DNA of 64,000 nucleotides from the NCBI RefSeq assembly GCF_024586455.1, contig NC_065923.1:3785501-3849500 (forward strand), in the 5' to 3' direction. Shown here in pieces: positions 59,443-64,000 of this stretch. Positions within the stretch are counted from its first letter, which is position 1. Each line of letters starts with the position of its first letter. Source of the DNA: Bactrocera neohumeralis (lineage: Eukaryota; Arthropoda; Insecta; Diptera; Tephritidae). Below the pieces are notes generated by a model that was given only the letters and a program-made list of their open reading frames with translations, was not told the origin of the DNA and ran no database searches. Both the position numbers and the translations under genes were made by a program.

Positions 59443-61630
59443 CTTTTACTTGTCCGAGAATTCTACGCAATTATTATTTATTTTATTACAGGTTCAAAAC
59501 ATCCATTTAGCGAACAGCCATACAATAGCTATTCGCGTTGTTTAATTAAATATGTATTTGGTTAAGTTGTCTTTATTAGTCCAATACGGTTAGTTGTAGA
59601 GATGACATGAGCTCTGAAAAATACCATAAACATACATATAACCTCACTTTTTAATGCTAAAAGGTTTGCATAAAATAATTTATATTACAAATTTTCAGGA
59701 AACAGATATTAATATATAAAATCGGAAAGGAGTTTTTGTGGATTCAAAACATTAATGATGTTCTGAGCTTAGGCATTAAGAACATATTATCATCTATCAT
59801 ATTTAGAGCTAAAAGGCCCAAACACATCCTTTTTCTTTTTAAGCTCTCAAACTTCCTGGGCATTTTGAATATATAGATTATCGTAGGTCCTATATTGGGT
59901 TTATTTACACACCCACTACACCCCATGAGTGGTACAATTCCATTTTAAATACACATATATATAAATACAAGTTTTAAAAGGAGAATTTCCCGAAACATGT
60001 GCTGACATCATCATTAGTTGCACAAAATGTGGCTCAACACAGTTGCTTTCCCTCATTATGCGTTCATGAATAAAAACAAACAAATATATGCCCAAATATG
60101 AAGATGTCAACTGATTCCGGCACCTCTCTTTAATCAATCATAATACAAAAACGAGAAAACTGCATCTACTTTTGTTGAAATTCATTCAGCTCATATACAT
60201 ACATATGTATGTATGTACTATATATAAGTAAAGAGTATGTGTAATGGTCCAGTAGGCCTAGCAACTTGTCTTAAACGTGTTTCCGAGATATGAAGTGAGG
60301 CATATCAAACAAGATAATAACAATGTACGAACTTTTGGACGAAGTGTCTGCTTTTGTGGACATGACAAGACGTAATTGACCATTTCATCTTTGGGAAGAT
60401 CATACTAATGATATTGGAATGAAAAAAACGTTAGAGTTCATTATAAAACTTGTAGAGGAAATCAATTTTCCTTCTTTCCATTGTGTATAAAAGCTCTTAC
60501 CAAGCATTGTTTGCGGTTATAAACGATTAAAAAGCGTGCAGTTACGGTCAAACGGTAAAACAAAAATTCGAAGTTCGAGATAAATATAAAATACTCGGTT
60601 GAAAGAAAATGAATTTTTGCATTGTGAGTTGAATGTCATTTAAAAAAAAAAAAAACAACTATATTAATAAATTAAAAGAAACCTTATTTATATGATATAA
60701 CAAAATAAGTGAAACAGATAAGGACATTTTCATGTATCTGTAAACAATTGCTAGATGTTTGGTTCAGCTTCTCCCCAATTTGCAAAAATTTCTGTGCTCA
60801 CCATAATGAACTTGTGTCAAAACTCCGAGCTAAAAGTTCATATTCCCCTCGGATAATTTATGAGTACATATAACCTAAAAATATTAAAAATAATTTTTTT
60901 TTGTTTTTACCATCCACAGTCGTCTAACCAATAATTTTGTACATTATGTATCATGTATAATCAGTGATTCATTTGGCTTACAACTGTGTTTCAGTTTTCT
61001 GTTAGCACAAATATTGTTTTCTGAAAAACAATATTCAAAATAATTACAGCAAGCAAGCAGTGAACTACGCAAGCGGCGAATGGCTCTTATTGGCTCAATC
61101 GAAACCATCTAGCGATATAAAGTATTTCAAATAGCCTCTTTTTGTTTTTTCATGTATTTTTTTTAATATTGATGGTGTGTTTCTGTTAGATAAATTTGTT
61201 GCTTTCATTACTCTTAGAACCTTCGCACTTTCACTTACCATTACTGTTCATAGATTAGAGATTTTAGCTTTTAAATACAATTTAAAATAGCTAATTGTTG
61301 AATATTGTTATGGAGATCTCCGTTGTAAGTCTAATGCTACTTTATTAGCTTCATTGAACGGAAGGTGAACGTTTGAACGATTCTGTATTAGATTTAGAAG
61401 GAAAAATATTACAGTTCACTGTGCAATTAATAATAAGAGTGTTTGATTAGACCTTCATTTTACTTCATTTAGGCCAGTTGAATCAGAGGCTTAGTAAAAC
61501 TCCCTAGTTAATAGAGATGATATAAACTCTTATCGGATTTATTGTCACGGCCTGTATAAAACTCCACTAGTTACCCTAACTTGGGAATATTTTTGTATTG
61601 AACTCTCTCAGAAACAGCCTTGCGAAAACC
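59443..61630. other. RBM12 upstream region
   Basis: Presumed RBM12 promoter and 5' UTR next to the start, then AT-rich sequence with ACATACATATGTATGTATGTAC at 60197-60218. No gene, RNA or element recognised. Confidence 0.45.
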
Positions 61631-61639
61631 GGACAATCC

Positions 61640-62010
61640 CTGCAAGTATCGATTTCTTCAAGCCCCTTTCTCCTCGTAGCTTCTATGGTTATGGCTGGGG
61701 GCCCGCATCGAAGGCAGGCTCCAGGCATATTGACTTGTTTGTCACAGCTTCTTTCGCTAGAAAGTCGACAAGATCATTATCCTTGATGCCTTTAAGCCCA
61801 GAGTTTTATGCTAATAAATGATGCGCTCTAATACTATTGTTGATTTGATGTCAACGGACGAGAACGACAATACGTTTACCATGATATTGTTTCTCTCTAA
61901 AATAATCTCTGCTTCGCCATAGACACTGACAGTTCGGTGCTGTGCGTGATGCCACTATCCCAGTTCCAATTTCATCCGCCGTATTAGAGCTGTCTGTATA
62001 CCACTAAAAG
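61640..62010 (-). mobile_element. degraded LINE: RNase H domain remnant
   Basis: On the minus strand YTDSSNTADEIGTGIV (from about 62000) resembles the first RNase H block (YTDGSK...GxG), and GLKGIKDNDLVDFLAKEA (about 61800-61747) resembles the closing block HSGIxGNExADxLAKxA with its Asp. Stops and shifts lie between. RTE elements lack RNase H, so this is a further LINE family, Jockey/R1/I type by inference. Confidence 0.65.
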
Positions 62011-62199
62011 GTGATCCTTCGTACGTACACTTCGAGAAAGGCATCCTCCCAGTCCCTACACCTACATGTCTCTATTAAAGTGTGCCATCGGTAGATTCTC
62101 CCCAATGAACATCTATTTCTGAGCGCTTACTACCCAGCTCTTTCCAAGTCCTGAAAAACTCACGAAGAATAAATATAGTGTGTGACGGTGTTTATCATG

Positions 62200-62560
62200 G
62201 AACAAAAGCCAATAGTTTTGCCTCATAATTCCGACCTCTTTTTAAGAATAGCTTCCCACAAAGTACGCGCTACACTCAAATAGTATTCCTTGTTGACAGT
62301 TTAGCTGGTCGGAAGAACTTCAGAGCGCACCACACCTCTATAATCGAAGAAACCTGTCAACATATCCTTTATTTTTGACCTGCTTTCACGTAGTTTTTTC
62401 CACGATATTCGACCGATTGATCGTAAACGTAGATCCAAATCTCATCGCCAGTAATAATACGTTTCATGACATCCTGGTAGACGGAAAGCCTTTTTTCTCA
62501 GACGTTAACGCAAGCTTGCTTTTCGAAAAAATTGATTGATTTGGATTTATGACTTCAGAA
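62200..62560 (-). mobile_element. mariner copy 2, decayed relative of the 34301 element
   Basis: TATTCCTTGTTGACAGTTTA, CATAATCGAAGAAA-like CTATAATCGAAGAA, GATCCAAATCTCATCGCCAG and ATACGTTTCATGA follow the same order as 34748-34972 of the intact-ended mariner. It continues on the far side of RTE copy D: ACACTAATGATTATTTTGG ... ATACCAACCTAGAAA at 63322-63388 matches 35446-35510. The region between transposase N-terminus and right end is deleted. Confidence 0.8.
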
Positions 62561-62572
62561 AGACAAGCGTAT

Positions 62573-63305
62573 CTTCTTCTTCTTCTTAATTGGCGAAGAC
62601 ACCGCTTACGCGATTATAGCCGAGTTAACAACAGCGCGCCAGTCGTTTCTTCTTTTCGCTACGTGGCGCCAATTGGATATTCCAAGCGAAGCCAGGTCCC
62701 TACACCAGAGTAGCCGCTGTCTTTTAATTCGCTGAACTATGTCGATGTCGTCGTATATCTCGTACAGCTCATCGTTCCATCAAATGCGATATTCGCCGTG
62801 GCCAATGCGCAAAGGACCATAAATCTTTCCCAGAATTTTTCTCTCGAAAACTCGTAACGTTGACTCATCGGTTGTTGTCATCGCCCAAGCCTCTGCACCA
62901 TACAGCAGGACGGGAATTATGAGCGACTTATAGAGTTTAGCTTTTGTTCGTCGAGAGAGGACTTTACTTTTCAATTGTCTACTCAGTCCGAAGTAGCACC
63001 TGTTGGCAAGAGCAATACTGCGTTGGATTTCCAGGCTGACATTGTTGGTTCCTAAATAGACGAAATTATCTACAACTTCAAAGTTATGACTGTCAACAGT
63101 GAGGTGAGAGCCAAGTCGCGAGTGCGACGACTGTTTGTTTGATGACAGGAGATATTTCGCATTGCCCTCGTTCACTGCCAGACCCAGAAAGCAGAACTAA
63201 CGGCGTGGGTGTTAAGGCCGATGATATCAATATCATCGACATACGCCAGCAGCTGTACACTTATAGAAGATGGTACCCTCTCTATTTAGTTCTGCGGCTC
63301 GAACT
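62573..63305 (-). mobile_element. RTE LINE copy D, 5'-truncated, inserted in mariner copy 2
   Basis: AGACAAGCGTAT occurs exactly at 62561-62572 and 63306-63317, a 12-bp target duplication around this 733-bp copy. The 3' end has the family's AAG repeat (five units). Encoded pieces: NEGNAKYLLSSNKQSSHSRL, RRTKAKLYKSLIIPVLLYGA, EAWAMTTTDESTLRVFERKI. The 5' end is truncated within the RT region (GTACAGCTGC ... GCGGCTCGAACT), and about 120 bp of the C-terminal tail is missing near 62699-62709. Confidence 0.92.
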
Positions 63306-63667
63306 AGACAAGCGTATACTAAACACTAATGATTATTTTGGTTTGACATTTGATACTAATGTTACTGATGGTTATACCAACCTAGAAAAAAGATATTTCG
63401 ACGAAATTTTCGATCCCCGTTAGATTCGAGACTCAAATAGTTCATTATTTTATAGTGGTGGATGGTGTAATAAAATATCAACAACATATTTCAGAATGTA
63501 CCAAGTACTTACTTCGAAATAGCAAGAGCTTTGTTCGGGTGAATTTTGAATTGGATATTAGTGAGTTTTTGGCAGCTATTTGTCTATGACGTGATAGATT
63601 TTTTTTCATTGTAATCGCGGCTACGAAACATAAGTACAAAAATGTTAAGTTTGCCATGATTTTCATA

Positions 63668-63930
63668 GGTCACTTTGTATGACAGCTATACCGTATAGTA
63701 GTCCGATCAGAAAAATTTCCTCGTAGACAATAATCCGTGAAGAAGTCTCTACAAATAAAAAAGTATTCCAGCGGTTCCGACAAATGAACAGCTTCTTGGA
63801 GTGTAAAGAACGTGTGCAAAATTTCAGATCAATATCTCAAAAACTTAGGGACTATTTCGCGTATATACAGCAGATGGACATGGCTAAATTGACTCAGCTC
63901 TTCATGCTGATAATTTATATGTGTGCATAC
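63668..63930 (+). repeat. dispersed repeat, longest copy in the window
   Basis: Two modules: ACTTTGTATGACAGCTATACC ... AGTCCGATCAGAAAAATTTC (like 52731-52800) and AACGTGTGCAAAATTTCAGA, CAATATCTCAAAAACTTAGG, ATATACAGCAGATGGACATG, CTAAATTGACTCAGC (like 8510-8625). The shared order shows all three are pieces of one repeat family. No coding capacity. Confidence 0.75.
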
Positions 63931-63945
63931 AAGGTGCGTTCCAAA

Positions 63946-64000
63946 TTAAATAGGACTTAAAAAAAAACAGAAATGGTTTTTTCGGCAAAATCAATTTATT
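63946..64000 (+). mobile_element. possible mariner terminus cut by the window edge
   Basis: GTGCGTTCCAAATTAAATAG followed by an A-run and TTTTTCGGCAAAATCAATTT resembles the first 50-60 bp of some mariner elements. The transposase would lie beyond 64000, so this cannot be confirmed here. Confidence 0.35.

Noticed and set aside
1..64000. CRISPR array, prokaryotic operon or phage-like system
   Set aside because: Genes are intron-bearing animal genes and no regularly spaced repeats with unique spacers were seen.
1..64000. tRNA or rRNA genes
   Set aside because: I found no sequence with convincing A and B boxes plus cloverleaf, nor rRNA-like stretches. A covariance-model scan would be decisive.

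Overview
This is nuclear DNA of a higher dipteran, most likely a tephritid fruit fly. Conserved animal genes are split by short GT-AG introns, the sequence is AT-rich and scattered with ATACATATGTATGTA-type microsatellites, and several transposon classes common in flies are present. Family-level placement is inference; no species can be named from the sequence alone.

Genes, left to right: a DENND5A/B (RAB6IP1)-like Rab exchange factor (15-7399, +, 17 exons); a broken member of an uncharacterised arthropod family (8805-9464, -); the ppGpp/NADPH phosphatase Mesh1 (21499-22038, +, one exon); CTP:phosphocholine cytidylyltransferase Pcyt1 with two alternative first exons (27520-33567, +); a RING protein of the RNF10 family (37252-39821, -) divergent from peroxin Pex10 (40704-41694, +); the CUL4 substrate receptor DCAF11/WDR23 (42482-44766, +); and a five-RRM RBM12-like protein (47705-59442, -) whose first intron is 7.8 kb long and full of transposon debris. 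All spliced models close in frame with plausible splice sites.

Mobile DNA fills much of the rest. 11.6-15.9 kb holds two RTE-type LINEs, one inserted at the 5' edge of the other with a 13-bp target duplication. 16.2-20.1 kb holds a nearly full-length Jockey/LOA-like LINE with an 11-bp duplication, a 2A-like motif, and YADN in place of the YADD catalytic motif. 24.0-24.4 kb holds a small hAT element with 12-bp ends and an 8-bp duplication. 34.3-35.6 kb holds a mariner with identical 26-bp ends and a broken transposase. Degraded mariner, Tc1, RTE and RNase H-bearing LINE pieces lie in 46-64 kb, including an RTE copy inserted into a mariner (12-bp duplication). Two strong foldback structures stand out: an 84-bp-arm hairpin downstream of Mesh1 and a 117-bp-arm inverted repeat inside a Pcyt1 intron.

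The host genes do not form one pathway. DENND5 acts in Rab/Golgi traffic, Mesh1 in stress nucleotide and NADPH turnover, Pcyt1 in phosphatidylcholine synthesis, Pex10 in peroxisome import and RBM12 in RNA binding. RNF10, Pex10 and DCAF11 are three consecutive genes of the ubiquitin system, which may be chance. I found no convincing undescribed system. The most promising unexplained items are the two foldbacks, the hAT-borne zinc-finger fragment, the alternative Pcyt1 exon and the 36-nt DENND5 microexon.
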